Part shown: positions 1-9,624 of the stretch, piece by piece | How the letters are laid out: every line of letters begins with the position of its first letter | How positions within the stretch are numbered: the first letter of the stretch is position 1 | Assembly: GCA_003134045.1 (NCBI GenBank) | Contig: PLAH01000144.1 | Span: 1 to 59,198, forward strand | Source: Gammaproteobacteria bacterium | GTDB lineage: Bacteria > Pseudomonadota > Gammaproteobacteria > Steroidobacterales > Steroidobacteraceae | Length of the DNA: 59,198 nt | Direction of reading: 5' to 3' | Made by a program: the position numbers and the translations under genes | The notes under the pieces: generated by a model | The model's input: the letters and a program-made list of their open reading frames with translations, nothing else | Databases searched by the model: none | What the model was told of the DNA's origin: nothing

Positions 1-2363
1 ACGCCGACGAGATCGCCGCGCTGAACCAACGCGAGGCCATGAGCGAGGTGCATCGCCAGATCGATGCCTGGCGCAGCAGTGAGAATGGCGCCGGGGCGCA
101 GGCCGGACACCTGCGTCTGGTCACGCCGAGTGCCGGCGGCAGCGCCACGGGCACGGGCGGCTCGAACGGCGCCGTCGGCAACGCCGCCGGCGACACGCAG
201 GCATTGCGGGACCGGGTCAAGGACCTGGAAGCGCAGCTGGCCGAGTCCAAGCGTCTCATCGACATTCGCAACAGTGAATTGAGCGCGTTGCAGCGCAAGC
301 TGGCAGCGGCTCCGACGCCTGCCGCTCCGCCGGCCGCCACACCGCCGCCGCCAAGCACCGTGGCGCCGGCACCCACGCCGGCAACGCCGGTGGCTGCCAC
401 TCCGCCCCCGGCAGCGACGACTCCCGTGCCGCCTGCCGCGACGAGTAAGCCGACCCCGACACCGGTTCCGGCGCCCGCGCCAGCCAAGAATCCGGTTGCC
501 GCCCCGGCGGCGGAGTCCGGATCCTGGATCGATTGGGTGGCCGCCAACTGGTGGGTCCCGGTGGCCCTCCTGGTCGTGGTGATCGGCGGCATCCTATTCG
601 CTGCGGTGAAGCGCCGCCGCGAAGCGGACGACGACATGAGTCATCTGATCGACGACACCGATGTGGCGGACGGTCGCGACCCCACGTCCAAATTGGCCGC
701 TCTGCGCAAAGGCAACGATTCCTTCGTGGTCGAAGAGTCCGGCCCGCATCCCCTGCCGGAATTCGGCGCCGAGCAGGACCGCTTCGGCGACACCGGCGAG
801 ATGAAGTCGCCCGACGACACCATGTCGAGCGAGAGCGCGGTCAACCTCGATCAGGGCGATCCGCTGGCCGAAGCGGATTTCCACATGGCCTATGGCCTCT
901 ACGATCAAGCGGCCGACCTGGTGCGCATCGCACTCGAACGCGAACCGGATCGCCGCGATCTGCGCCTGAAATTGTTGGAGATTTACTTCGTCTGGGGCAA
1001 CAAGGATGCGTTCCTGCAGACGGCGAAGAGCTTGGAAGCGACCCGCGATCGCGCGCCTGCGGGCGAGTGGGACAAGATCCTCATCATGGGCAAGCAGATC
1101 TGCCCCGATGAACCGATGTTTGCCGCGTCGGCCGGCAGCGGTCGAGGTGCGGGCGCATTGGTCGACCTCAATCTGGAGGGCGGCGAGAACCGCGTCGATA
1201 TCGATCTGTTCGGCGATCCGGAGGGCGAGCGCAGCTCGCTCGATCATCAGCTGGCGAAGGAAGGCGACGCGGCGGCGACGGGCGACTCGGCGGGGCTGCA
1301 TTCGGGATCCGGTCTCGATTTCACGCTGGATGCGCCGGAGCGCGGTGCCGACGACTCGCCGACGCGCCAGATGCCGCCACGCGACGAGCCGACGGTCGAA
1401 TCGGAGCTGATGGATTTCGGCGATGCGAATTTCCTCGACGGTGCGGGCGACGTGCCGACCACCGAATCGCCGGCGCTGCGCACCTCCGAGGTCCACGATC
1501 GCATCGCGTCGAAGCTGCCCACCAAGGCCGACCAGACCGCGGAAGTGTCGATCGACGACCTGGGCCTGGATCTGGACGACCTGGAACAGACGGGGTCGGC
1601 GTCGCAGAGCATTTCACCTCTCGAGGAAACCGATCACCCGGCCGACGCGCCGACCATGGTGGCCGGTCTCGACGAACGTTCGCGCCAGATGATGGCTGAG
1701 GCCGAAAGGACCGCACGCGACCGCGATCTGACCGAGCTGGAACGTGAACTGGAAGCATCGTTCATCGCCGATCTGGATACGAGCCATGAGGACATCAAGA
1801 CCGCCGTGTTGGGCCCCGAGTCCGCGCCGACCGTGTTGATGCCGCGCGAAGTCGATGCGAGTCCGACCACGCGTTTCAAGACCGGCGATCTCAGCGACAG
1901 TGAGGACACCGAACGGGATCTCGACTCGACGTCGCGGCTGCGCGGCGTGAACGCGGACGACAGCATCGATTTGGATCTGGACCGTCTTGCATCGGCGCTG
2001 GGAAGCAACGATACCGTCGAGCAGCCGCGCGCCGCGGAGGACTTGTTCTCGAGCGAGGTGTTCGAGGCGAGTCAGCGCAACAAGCTGGTCGACCTCGACG
2101 TGGGCGAACCCCTGCTGGGGTCGGACGCGCCCACCAACAAGCTTCAGGCGCAGACCAACAAGCTCAAGCCCGTCGATCTGGCCATGCCGGAACTGGAACC
2201 GGTGACCATGAGCGAAGTCGGCACGAAACTCGATCTCGCACGGGCCTACATGGACATGGGCGATCCCGAGGGCGCGCGCAGCATTCTCGAAGAAGTCGTG
2301 CAGGAAGGCTCTGCGAGCCAGAAACAGGAAGCCACTCGTCTCATAGAATCGCTGCCCGGGTAG
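1..2363 (+). CDS. fimV: FimV-like pilus assembly / peptidoglycan hub protein (5' truncated by window edge)
   Basis: The frame is open from the first bases of the window, so the N-terminus (signal peptide and LysM domain in this family) lies to the left. Visible parts, numbered from the ATG at 39: a coiled coil at about residues 56-90, a Pro/Ala/Thr-rich linker (about 90-155), one transmembrane helix (about 171-190) followed by RRR, then a long acidic cytoplasmic region with a TPR-like segment (about 278-335). The last 50 residues (LARAYMDMGDPEGARSILEE) are the FimV C-terminal domain. In Pseudomonas, FimV organises type IV pili, type II secretion and polar cAMP signalling. The next gene is truA, as in pseudomonads. 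Identification rests on architecture, the C-terminal domain and synteny. Confidence 0.9.
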   Translation, partial: ADEIAALNQREAMSEVHRQIDAWRSSENGAGAQAGHLRLVTPSAGGSATGTGGSNGAVGNAAGDTQALRDRVKDLEAQLAESKRLIDIRNSELSALQRKLAAAPTPAAPPAATPPPPSTVAPAPTPATPVAATPPPAATTPVPPAATSKPTPTPVPAPAPAKNPVAAPAAESGSWIDWVAANWWVPVALLVVVIGGILFAAVKRRREADDDMSHLIDDTDVADGRDPTSKLAALRKGNDSFVVEESGPHPLPEFGAEQDRFGDTGEMKSPDDTMSSESAVNLDQGDPLAEADFHMAYGLYDQAADLVRIALEREPDRRDLRLKLLEIYFVWGNKDAFLQTAKSLEATRDRAPAGEWDKILIMGKQICPDEPMFAASAGSGRGAGALVDLNLEGGENRVDIDLFGDPEGERSSLDHQLAKEGDAAATGDSAGLHSGSGLDFTLDAPERGADDSPTRQMPPRDEPTVESELMDFGDANFLDGAGDVPTTESPALRTSEVHDRIASKLPTKADQTAEVSIDDLGLDLDDLEQTGSASQSISPLEETDHPADAPTMVAGLDERSRQMMAEAERTARDRDLTELERELEASFIADLDTSHEDIKTAVLGPESAPTVLMPREVDASPTTRFKTGDLSDSEDTERDLDSTSRLRGVNADDSIDLDLDRLASALGSNDTVEQPRAAEDLFSSEVFEASQRNKLVDLDVGEPLLGSDAPTNKLQAQTNKLKPVDLAMPELEPVTMSEVGTKLDLARAYMDMGDPEGARSILEEVVQEGSASQKQEATRLIESLPG

Positions 2364-2364
2364 C

Positions 2365-3219
2365 GTGACCGAGCCTGGCGATGGCCGGCCCAGCGACGCC
2401 CTGCGTGGCGCCGCGCCGCGCGGGGCCGTGCGGCGCGGCGACTCTCGACGGGTCGCGGCGCTCGTGGAATACGACGGCACCGATTTCGCGGGATGGCAGT
2501 CCCAAACCCATTCGGCATCCGTGCAGGATGCCGTGGAAAGCGCAATCGGTTTCGTCGCCGGGCAGCCGCTGATCGCCATTTGCGCGGGGCGCACCGACGC
2601 CGGTGTACATGCGCTCGGTCAAGTGGTGCATTTCGACACCACGGCCATTCGCACGCCGCGCGCCTGGGTATTGGGCGTCAATACGCGGCTGCCGCCGTCC
2701 ATTGCGCTGCAATGGGCGGGCGAGGTCAGCCTGGGGTTCCATGCGCGGCACGTCGCGGTCCGACGCATCTACCGCTACTACATCTTGAACCGCAGCGCGC
2801 GTTCGGCGCTGCAGCGCGCGCGCACGGCCTGGATCCATCGTCCGCTCGATGCCGATGCCATGCACAGCGCCGCCCAGGTCCTGATCGGCGAACATGATTT
2901 CTCCGCATTCCGCTCGATCGAATGCCAGTCGAAGACGCCGGTGCGGCGGGTCCTTAGAATCGACGTACGGCGCCAAGGCGACACGGTATGGCTGGAAATC
3001 GAAGCCAATGCCTATCTGCACCACATGGTGCGGAACATCGTGGGGACGCTGCTCGAGGTGCAGGCTGATTCCGATCCGGCCGGCGCCATGGGGCGCATTC
3101 TCGCCGGCGGCGAACGGCACCGCGCGGGCATGACGGCGCCGGCCGCGGGTTTGTACCTCTGGCGGGTGGAGTATCCCGCCGTCTATGGCATTCCAGCGCC
3201 CAGCGGCAGGTTTTGGTAA
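2365..3219 (+). CDS. truA: tRNA pseudouridine(38-40) synthase TruA
   Basis: Converts U38, U39 and U40 in the tRNA anticodon arm to pseudouridine. The [11 protein letters not shown] motif lies at residues 35-45, and the catalytic aspartate is D78 in [16 protein letters not shown]. The C-terminal half has the usual [14 protein letters not shown] and [18 protein letters not shown] blocks. The annotated GTG lies 1 bp after the fimV stop and gives an Arg/Gly-rich N-terminal extension of about 30 residues that the family lacks. An in-frame GTG at 2428 would give a standard-length enzyme, so the start is uncertain. trpF, which sits between truA and accD in pseudomonads, is absent here. Confidence 0.96.
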   Translation: MTEPGDGRPSDALRGAAPRGAVRRGDSRRVAALVEYDGTDFAGWQSQTHSASVQDAVESAIGFVAGQPLIAICAGRTDAGVHALGQVVHFDTTAIRTPRAWVLGVNTRLPPSIALQWAGEVSLGFHARHVAVRRIYRYYILNRSARSALQRARTAWIHRPLDADAMHSAAQVLIGEHDFSAFRSIECQSKTPVRRVLRIDVRRQGDTVWLEIEANAYLHHMVRNIVGTLLEVQADSDPAGAMGRILAGGERHRAGMTAPAAGLYLWRVEYPAVYGIPAPSGRFW

Positions 3220-3227
3220 ACTACGGC

Positions 3228-4091
3228 ATGTCCTGGTTTGAGCGAATCGTACCCTCCCGCATCAAGACCGAACGACGTACCCGTTCGGTCCCTGAAGGGC
3301 TTTGGACCAAGTGCCCCGCCTGCGATGCCGTTCTGTACCGCGCCGAGATCGAGCGCAGTCTGTATGTCTGCCCGAAATGCAGCCACCACATGCGCATCAA
3401 CGGCCGTGAACGGCTGCTGAAGTTTTTGGATACCGGCTCCACCAAGGAAATCGCGGCCAAGGTCGAATCCGAGGACCCGTTGAAATTCAAGGATACGAAG
3501 CGCTACCGCGACCGTATCGTCCAGGCGCAAAAACTCACGGGCGAGCGCGACGCGTTGATCGCGATGTCCGGCCAGCTGGCAGGGCTCGAGATCGTGGCCG
3601 TTGCCTTCGAGTTCCGCTTTCTGGGGGGCTCCATGGGTTCGGTGGTCGGCGAAAAATTCGTGCGTGCCGTCGAGCAGTGTTTGGAACACCGCCTGCCGCT
3701 GGTGTGTTTTTCGGCGAGCGGCGGCGCCCGCATGCAGGAAGCCCTGTACTCGCTGTTGCAAATGGCGAAGACCGGCGCGGCGTTGAAGCGGCTGTCCGAA
3801 GCGCGGCTGCCCTTCGTCTCGGTGATGACCGATCCGACCACCGGCGGCGTCTCGGCCAGGCTCGCGATGCTGGGCGACATCAACATCGGCGAACCGAAGG
3901 CGCTCATCGGGTTCGCAGGGCCGCGGGTGATACAGCAGACGGTACGCGAGACCCTGCCGGAGGGCTTCCAGCGCAGCGAATTCCTGCTCGAGCACGGCGC
4001 GCTCGACATGATCGTCGATCGGCGCGAGCTGCGCGATCGCATCGGCGCCATGCTGCGGCTGTTGACCGGCAAAGAGCCCGCCGCGGCCTAG
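3228..4091 (+). CDS. accD: acetyl-CoA carboxylase carboxyltransferase subunit beta
   Basis: Beta half of the carboxyltransferase that forms malonyl-CoA in fatty acid synthesis. The start ATG at 3228 gives [13 protein letters not shown], the usual AccD N-terminus; an upstream TTG at 3213 is unnecessary. The N-terminal zinc ribbon has cysteines at residues 29, 32, 48 and 51 (CPAC and CPKC). The crotonase-like body contains [26 protein letters not shown] and [12 protein letters not shown]. The length of 287 residues is normal. It begins 8 bp after truA, so the genes are probably cotranscribed. Confidence 0.98.
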   Translation: MSWFERIVPSRIKTERRTRSVPEGLWTKCPACDAVLYRAEIERSLYVCPKCSHHMRINGRERLLKFLDTGSTKEIAAKVESEDPLKFKDTKRYRDRIVQAQKLTGERDALIAMSGQLAGLEIVAVAFEFRFLGGSMGSVVGEKFVRAVEQCLEHRLPLVCFSASGGARMQEALYSLLQMAKTGAALKRLSEARLPFVSVMTDPTTGGVSARLAMLGDINIGEPKALIGFAGPRVIQQTVRETLPEGFQRSEFLLEHGALDMIVDRRELRDRIGAMLRLLTGKEPAAA

Positions 4092-4104
4092 GGCCAGCTG
4101 GGTC

Positions 4105-5523
4105 ATGCGGAGTCTCGAGCAGTGGCTGGCCCACCAATCACAGGTGCACCCGCAGGCGATCGATCTCGGTCTCGCGCGCCTTCGGGAAGTACTGGAACGC
4201 CTGGACTGGCGGCAGCCGTCGGTGCCGGTGATCACGGTCGCGGGCACCAACGGCAAGGGATCGGTCACCGCCTATTGCGCCGCCATCTTGCGTGCGGCCG
4301 GCTACCGGGTGGGCACGTTCACATCGCCCCACCTGCGCGATTATCGCGAGCGCATTCGCGTCCATGACCGGCTGGTCACGAACGAAGAGTTGATCGCGGC
4401 GTTCGAACGGATCGAAGCGGCGCGCATGCGGCCGCGCGGGACCCACGGCGGCACAGCCGCGCGCGACGCCGCAACGCCCGACGTGGTCACGCCCGGCATC
4501 GCGAGTTTCGGCGCCGCGACTCCCGGCGAAGTGTCCCTGACGTTCTTCGAGTACAACGCGCTCGCGGCATTCCTGATCTTTCAGGCCGCCGAGGTCGACG
4601 CGTGGGTGCTCGAGGTGGGCATGGGAGGGCGTCTTGACGCCGTCAACGTCGTCGATCCCACGGTGGCGGTGGTGGTCAGCATCGGTTTGGATCACCAGGA
4701 ATTTCTCGGCGACTCGCTCGAGGCGATTGCGCGTGAGAAGGCGGGAATATTCCGCAAGGGGTACGCCGCGGTGCTGGGGCGGGATCTGCCGCCGGTGCTG
4801 CTCGAAATCGCCGCGGCGAGCGGTGCGATACCGAAGCGGCTCGGCGTCGAGTTCGATTACACGCGCGCGAGTTCGGATTGGCATTACACGGGCAGCCGTT
4901 GGGATCTGCCGCGGCTGCCGCCGCCCGCGCTCGGCGGGTCGATTCAGTTTGCCAACGCGGCGACCGCACTGGCGGCGATCGAGGAACTCGACTCGCGGTT
5001 GCCCGTAGCGAGGAGCGCGGTTGCGCAAGGCCTTGCGACGGTGCAGCTGGTCGGGCGTTTCCAAGTCATCGTTCCGGGCGCCGGCCGGCCCGTGTGGATC
5101 TTGGATGTCGCGCACAACCCGGATGCGGCGCGCGTTCTGGCGCGGAACCTCGAGGAACGGCCCGTACCCGGGAGATCGCTGGCGGTTTGCGGGATACTGG
5201 CCGACAAGGACGCGGCGGGAATCGCCGCGGAGCTTCACGGCTGTTTCGATGCGTGGTGGCTGGCCTCCCTCGAGGGCGCCCGCGGGAGCACCGCCGCTGC
5301 GCTGGTCGGGAAAATCGCCGGCGAGGTCGACGTGCCGGTCGCGCTCGCCAACGATGTCGCGGCGGCCTGTGCGGCCACATCCGCGGCGGCGGGCGCGGGC
5401 GATCGGATCATCGTGTTCGGATCCTTTCATACCGTGGGACCGGCGCTCGAGTGGCTCGACTCCCAAGGCTTGCTGCCGCCGACGGCCGATCCCGAATATA
5501 CTCAGGCGGTCCGCGGACAATGA
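4105..5523 (+). CDS. folC: bifunctional folylpolyglutamate synthase / dihydrofolate synthase
   Basis: Adds glutamate to dihydropteroate and polyglutamate tails to folates. The ATP-binding loop VAGTNGKGSVTAY is at residues 45-57, followed by TSPHLRDYRERIRV and the Mur-ligase central motif VLEVGMGGRLDAVN. The C-terminal domain contains WILDVAHNPDAAR. The protein is about 45 residues longer than usual. The extra length is a low-complexity insertion at about residues 111-150, rich in Ala, Thr, Pro and Gly (ATPDVVTPGIASFGAATPGE), between the substrate lid and the FFEYNALAAF block. The stop overlaps the next start by 4 bp (ATGA). Confidence 0.97.
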   Translation: MRSLEQWLAHQSQVHPQAIDLGLARLREVLERLDWRQPSVPVITVAGTNGKGSVTAYCAAILRAAGYRVGTFTSPHLRDYRERIRVHDRLVTNEELIAAFERIEAARMRPRGTHGGTAARDAATPDVVTPGIASFGAATPGEVSLTFFEYNALAAFLIFQAAEVDAWVLEVGMGGRLDAVNVVDPTVAVVVSIGLDHQEFLGDSLEAIAREKAGIFRKGYAAVLGRDLPPVLLEIAAASGAIPKRLGVEFDYTRASSDWHYTGSRWDLPRLPPPALGGSIQFANAATALAAIEELDSRLPVARSAVAQGLATVQLVGRFQVIVPGAGRPVWILDVAHNPDAARVLARNLEERPVPGRSLAVCGILADKDAAGIAAELHGCFDAWWLASLEGARGSTAAALVGKIAGEVDVPVALANDVAAACAATSAAAGAGDRIIVFGSFHTVGPALEWLDSQGLLPPTADPEYTQAVRGQ

Positions 5524-6263
5524 AACAAGGCTGGTCAAGCTTCATGGATCGTCGCCTCAAAGAGCGTCTGGCAGGCGCCACGATTCTGGTCGTACTGGTC
5601 GTACTGATCGTTCCAGAACTGCTGTCGGGCCCCAAGCGCGCCGCGGCTCCGCGGCCGGTGCCGACCAGTGCGGCGGAGCCGGTACGCAACGTCACCGTGG
5701 ATCTCGCGACCAGCAAAGCCATGCCGGGCGTCGAGACGCCGGGCCTCGCCACGCCGAACGCCGCCGCGTCGGGCGCCGCCGTGCCGGGTGGCGCTGCCGC
5801 GGCCGGCAGCGGTTCCTCCGCGGCAGGCTCATCGGTCGACGACATGTTGCCCGGGACGCTCGCTGCGCTCTCGGGCGAGTCCGCCGTACCGGCTCGCCGA
5901 ACCAACGCACCGCCGACGATCACCACGTTGCAGGCGCAGCCGCCGGTCGCTCCGGTTGAAAACGGTACCTCCTCCCCCAGATTACAGGCTATGCCGAAGG
6001 CCGCTGCGGCGCAGATGGCGCCGGATACGGCGCACCACAATTGGGCGGTGCAGTTGGGGAGCTTCGCAAGCCAGGCGAATGCGGAAAAATTGGAGCATCA
6101 GTTGAAGGCCTCAGGTTTTTCGGCATTTGTCTCCGCGAGCGGTGCGGGCAAGTCCTTGCGGTACCGAGTTCGAGTCGGGCCGATGGCCGATCGTGCCGGC
6201 GCCGCGAAGATCATGGCCAAACTCAAGAAAGAGGGACACGCGGCGAGCGTCGTGGCGCCATGA
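5520..6263 (+). CDS. SPOR-domain inner-membrane protein (DedD-like)
   Basis: A 247-residue bitopic membrane protein. It has a short cytoplasmic N-terminus with KERL, a transmembrane helix at about residues 18-35, a long Ala/Pro/Gly-rich periplasmic linker, and a C-terminal SPOR domain (about 168-247) beginning HNWAVQLGSFASQANAEKL. SPOR domains bind denuded septal peptidoglycan, so a role at the division site is expected. Position between folC and cvpA is the standard DedD place. The ATG overlaps the folC stop (ATGA). The linker carries a repeat like the folC insertion (PGVETPGLATPNAAASGAAV). Confidence 0.92.
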   Translation: MKQGWSSFMDRRLKERLAGATILVVLVVLIVPELLSGPKRAAAPRPVPTSAAEPVRNVTVDLATSKAMPGVETPGLATPNAAASGAAVPGGAAAAGSGSSAAGSSVDDMLPGTLAALSGESAVPARRTNAPPTITTLQAQPPVAPVENGTSSPRLQAMPKAAAAQMAPDTAHHNWAVQLGSFASQANAEKLEHQLKASGFSAFVSASGAGKSLRYRVRVGPMADRAGAAKIMAKLKKEGHAASVVAP

Positions 6264-6322
6264 TCTTGAGTTCTGCCGATCGTTTCACGGCAACCGCGGG
6301 CGCGCTCCGGTAGAATGCGGTC

Positions 6323-6844
6323 ATGACCGGAGCGGATGTCGTTATTCTGTTGGTTCTATTGGGCTCCACGTTGATTGGATTGCTTCGCGGCTTCATTCGC
6401 GAAGCGGTGTCGCTGGTCTTTTGGATCGCGGCGATTTGGGCGGCATGGCACTTCGGTCCGTTGGTCGAGCCGCACCTTGGCGGCTTGCTCGCGGATCCGA
6501 GCGTGTCGCCTTGGATCGGACGACTGGTTATTTTGGTGATGGTGCTGTTGATCGGTTGGGTCGTCGGCATGCTGCTCAGCTATTTGACGCGCAGCATGGG
6601 ATTGGGCCCTCTCGATCGGGTGATCGGTCTGTTGTTCGGCATCGTGCGCGGCATGGTGCTGGTCGGACTGATGATCATCGGCGCCGAGCTGCTGCATTTG
6701 AATCACGAAGAGTGGTGGAGCCGGTCGAAGCTGGTTCCTTACGGTGAGACCGCCGGCGACTGGCTGCGAGCCATGGTCGGCGAGAGAGGCGAGCCTTGGG
6801 CGAAGCTCGAGCGCCTTACCGGAGTCAAGGTCCGTAGTAAATAG
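6323..6844 (+). CDS. cvpA: CvpA family inner-membrane protein
   Basis: A 173-residue protein with about four hydrophobic helices (roughly residues 5-20, 28-46, 64-86 and 98-122). It has the family signature [20 protein letters not shown] and the GLLRG motif near the N-terminus. CvpA is required for colicin V production in E. coli and is linked to envelope integrity; its biochemical role is unsettled. It sits directly before purF, the conserved cvpA-purF arrangement, with 20 bp between them. Confidence 0.95.
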   Translation: MTGADVVILLVLLGSTLIGLLRGFIREAVSLVFWIAAIWAAWHFGPLVEPHLGGLLADPSVSPWIGRLVILVMVLLIGWVVGMLLSYLTRSMGLGPLDRVIGLLFGIVRGMVLVGLMIIGAELLHLNHEEWWSRSKLVPYGETAGDWLRAMVGERGEPWAKLERLTGVKVRSK

Positions 6845-6864
6845 CCGAGTACCGGAGGTCCTTC

Positions 6865-8376
6865 ATGTGTGGAATCGTTGGAATGGTCGGGGTGAGCGCA
6901 GTCAACCAACGGATATATGACGCGCTGACCGTGCTCCAGCATCGCGGCCAGGATGCGGCCGGCATCATGACGGCGCAAGCCGGTGAACTGTTCATGCGCA
7001 AGGACTCCGGCCTGGTGCGCGATGTGTTTCAACAGAAGCACATGCTCAAGCTCAAGGGCAACATCGGCATCGGCCACGTGCGCTATCCCACGGCGGGAGC
7101 CGACAGCGCTCACGATGCCCAGCCGTTCTACGTGAATTCGCCTTACGGAATCTGTCTCGGGCACAACGGCAATTTGACCAATGCGCGCGAACTCACCGAA
7201 GTGCTGGTGCGCGAGGACCGCCGCCATCTCAACACCAGCTCGGACTCCGAAGTGTTGTTGAACGTGCTGGCGTCCGAACTCGAGCGGGTCGGCACGCCGC
7301 GCGTCACGCCCGCCGACATCTTCGCGGCAGCCAACGCCGTGTACCGCCGATGCCGCGGCGGATACGCCGTGGTGGCCATGGTGATCGGCCACGGCATCTT
7401 GGGCTTTCGCGATCCCAACGGCATCCGTCCGCTGGTGGTCGGCAATCGCGAGACCCACAAGGGGATCGAGTGGATGCTCGCCTCGGAAAGCGTCGCGCTC
7501 GACATGTCGGGATTCAAGATGGTGCGCGACGTGGCGCCGGGCGAGGCGGTGTTCATCGACGAACAAGGCCGCTTCTATGCGCAAGCATGCGTGGCGATGG
7601 CGCGGCACACACCCTGCATTTTCGAATACGTCTACTTCGCGCGGCCGGACTCGATCATCGACAACATTTCGGTTTACAAGGCGCGCTTGCGCATGGGCGA
7701 GCGTCTCGCGGAGAAGATCAAACGCGAACGGCCGAATCACGACATCGATGTGGTCATCCCGATTCCGGACACCAGCCGCACTGCCGCCGTGCAGGTGGCG
7801 CAGCTGCTCGGCGTCAAGTATCGCGAGGGCTTCATCAAGAATCGCTACATCGGCCGTACGTTCATCATGCCCGGGCAGGAGCAGCGTTCGAAGTCCGTGC
7901 GCAGCAAATTGAACGCCATCGATCTCGAGTTCCGCGGCAAGACGGTGCTGCTGGTCGACGATTCCATCGTGCGCGGCACGACCTCCGCGCAGATCATCGA
8001 CATGGCGCGCGAGGCCGGCGCGAAGAAAGTGTATTTCGCGTCGGCCGCGCCGCCGGTGCGCTATCCGAACGTGTATGGCATCGACATGCCGGATACGTCG
8101 GAACTGGTGGCGGCGGGGCACACGGATGAAGAGGTGCGGGACATCATCGGCGCCGATTGGCTGATCTACCAGGATCTCGAAGACCTGGAGCATGCGGTGC
8201 GTCACGACAACGCCAAGATCACCGACTTCGATACCTCGTGTTTTTCGGGCGAATATGTCACGGGCGACGTGACGCCGGAATATCTCAAGCGTCTGCAGGG
8301 AGAGCGATCCGACGAAGCGAAGCAACAGCGGCGTGACGGCACCGGCCGCTCCCTCAAGTCCGTTCGGGTCCTGTAG
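6865..8376 (+). CDS. purF: amidophosphoribosyltransferase
   Basis: First committed step of purine synthesis: PRPP + glutamine to phosphoribosylamine. The nucleophile is the Cys2 of MCGIVGMVG, exposed after Met removal. The glutaminase part contains [19 protein letters not shown] and GHNGNLTNA. The phosphoribosyltransferase part has the PRPP loop [13 protein letters not shown] at about residues 367-379. The length of 503 residues and both domains are complete. An AGGTCC stretch precedes the ATG. Confidence 0.98.
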   Translation: MCGIVGMVGVSAVNQRIYDALTVLQHRGQDAAGIMTAQAGELFMRKDSGLVRDVFQQKHMLKLKGNIGIGHVRYPTAGADSAHDAQPFYVNSPYGICLGHNGNLTNARELTEVLVREDRRHLNTSSDSEVLLNVLASELERVGTPRVTPADIFAAANAVYRRCRGGYAVVAMVIGHGILGFRDPNGIRPLVVGNRETHKGIEWMLASESVALDMSGFKMVRDVAPGEAVFIDEQGRFYAQACVAMARHTPCIFEYVYFARPDSIIDNISVYKARLRMGERLAEKIKRERPNHDIDVVIPIPDTSRTAAVQVAQLLGVKYREGFIKNRYIGRTFIMPGQEQRSKSVRSKLNAIDLEFRGKTVLLVDDSIVRGTTSAQIIDMAREAGAKKVYFASAAPPVRYPNVYGIDMPDTSELVAAGHTDEEVRDIIGADWLIYQDLEDLEHAVRHDNAKITDFDTSCFSGEYVTGDVTPEYLKRLQGERSDEAKQQRRDGTGRSLKSVRVL

Positions 8377-8391
8377 CTTCCGAGAGCGAGC

Positions 8392-9624
8392 TTGCCGCTG
8401 CGTCTGCTGGTGATCGCGGACCGGGCCGAATACCGGCGGCTGGTCAAGCTCCATATCGAGATCGAGTGGCCGGATGCGCTCGCCGTGGAACACCGGTTGG
8501 GCGAAGATGCTCCCATGGACGGCCAGTTCGCCGCCGCCGGGTTCGACGCGGTCATCATCGTGAGCGCGTCGCCGACCGCCGATGCGGAAGCGCTCGCCGC
8601 CGGCTTGCTGGCGAGGCCGGAGTTCGCGCCCATCGTGCTGGTCCTGCTGCAGGACCCGCCGCCCGATACCAAGGTGGTACCCGGTCTGCACCGCCTCTAC
8701 GGACGCAAGATCGACCGTGACGGACTGGTTCGAGTCCTGGTGAACGCCTCGCGCGAGCACAAGCAGAGCCTGGCGATGCTGCGGGCCCACCCGGACTTCG
8801 AGAAGCGTTACCAATTCGGCAACATCACGATCCGCGGCCATCGCTGCATCAGACAAGTGGGCAGCGGCGGCATGTGCAAGATTTACCTCGCCGAGAGCGA
8901 GCGTGCCGGCACCATGGTCGTGCTCAAGGTGTTCCATCAAGTTCCGGATGTCTCCGAACGTTTCGTCGGATTCGATCGATTCCTGCAGGAATACGAGATC
9001 GTCGCGGGCCTGAATCATCGCAACATCGTGCGCATCTACGACTTGGGCGTGGCCGACGATCACGCCTACATCGCCATGGAGCATTTCTCCGCCGGCGATC
9101 TGCGCCAGCGCATGAAGGCACCGCTGTCTCCCGCCATCGCGCTGCATTTTCTGCGGCAGATGGCGAGCGCGCTGCATGCCATCCACGATGTCGGCGTACT
9201 GCACCGGGATTTGAAGCCTGCCAACGTGATGCTGCGTACCGACGGTTCGCTGTGTTTGATCGATTTCGGCCTGGCCAAGGCGAATGAAATGGGTGCGGAT
9301 CTCACCGGCACCCGGGAAATCTTCGGGACGCCGTACTACATGAGCCCGGAGCAAGGTCACGCGGAACTGATCGACGAGCGCAGCGATCTGTACAGCTTGG
9401 GCGTCGTCTATTACGAGATGTTGATGGGCCGCAAGCCCTACACGGGCTCGACCGCCATGGAAGTCATCTACAAGCACAAACGGGCGGATCTGCCGGAGAT
9501 CGCGCCGCAGTTCGCGATGTACGAGGGGTTGGTGCGGCGTTTGCTCGCAAAGTTGCCCGCCGATCGATTTCAGTCGGCGCGCGAACTCCTGGATGCGATC
9601 GCCGCGTTGAAAGTGACGGCATGA
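8392..9624 (+). CDS. serine/threonine protein kinase with N-terminal receiver-like domain
   Basis: A 410-residue cytoplasmic Hanks-type kinase. Residues 1-125 look like a response-regulator receiver fold (LRLLVIADRAEYRRL..., FDAVIIVSASP..., FAPIVLVLLQD). The usual phosphoacceptor Asp is not obvious, so it may be a pseudo-receiver. The kinase domain begins near residue 150: Gly loop GSGGM (158-161), VLKVF Lys179, catalytic HRDLKPANV with D273, metal-binding DFG D291, and GTPYYMSPEQ. There is no transmembrane helix or PASTA repeat. The start is a TTG 15 bp after purF. It overlaps miaE by 4 bp (ATGA), so it is probably translated with purF and miaE. Substrate unknown. Confidence 0.93.
   Translation: MPLRLLVIADRAEYRRLVKLHIEIEWPDALAVEHRLGEDAPMDGQFAAAGFDAVIIVSASPTADAEALAAGLLARPEFAPIVLVLLQDPPPDTKVVPGLHRLYGRKIDRDGLVRVLVNASREHKQSLAMLRAHPDFEKRYQFGNITIRGHRCIRQVGSGGMCKIYLAESERAGTMVVLKVFHQVPDVSERFVGFDRFLQEYEIVAGLNHRNIVRIYDLGVADDHAYIAMEHFSAGDLRQRMKAPLSPAIALHFLRQMASALHAIHDVGVLHRDLKPANVMLRTDGSLCLIDFGLAKANEMGADLTGTREIFGTPYYMSPEQGHAELIDERSDLYSLGVVYYEMLMGRKPYTGSTAMEVIYKHKRADLPEIAPQFAMYEGLVRRLLAKLPADRFQSARELLDAIAALKVTA

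Noticed and set aside
594..1496. A 300-codon - strand frame inside fimV
   Set aside because: Opposite the FimV coding strand, Arg-rich, no ribosome site or family; a composition artefact.
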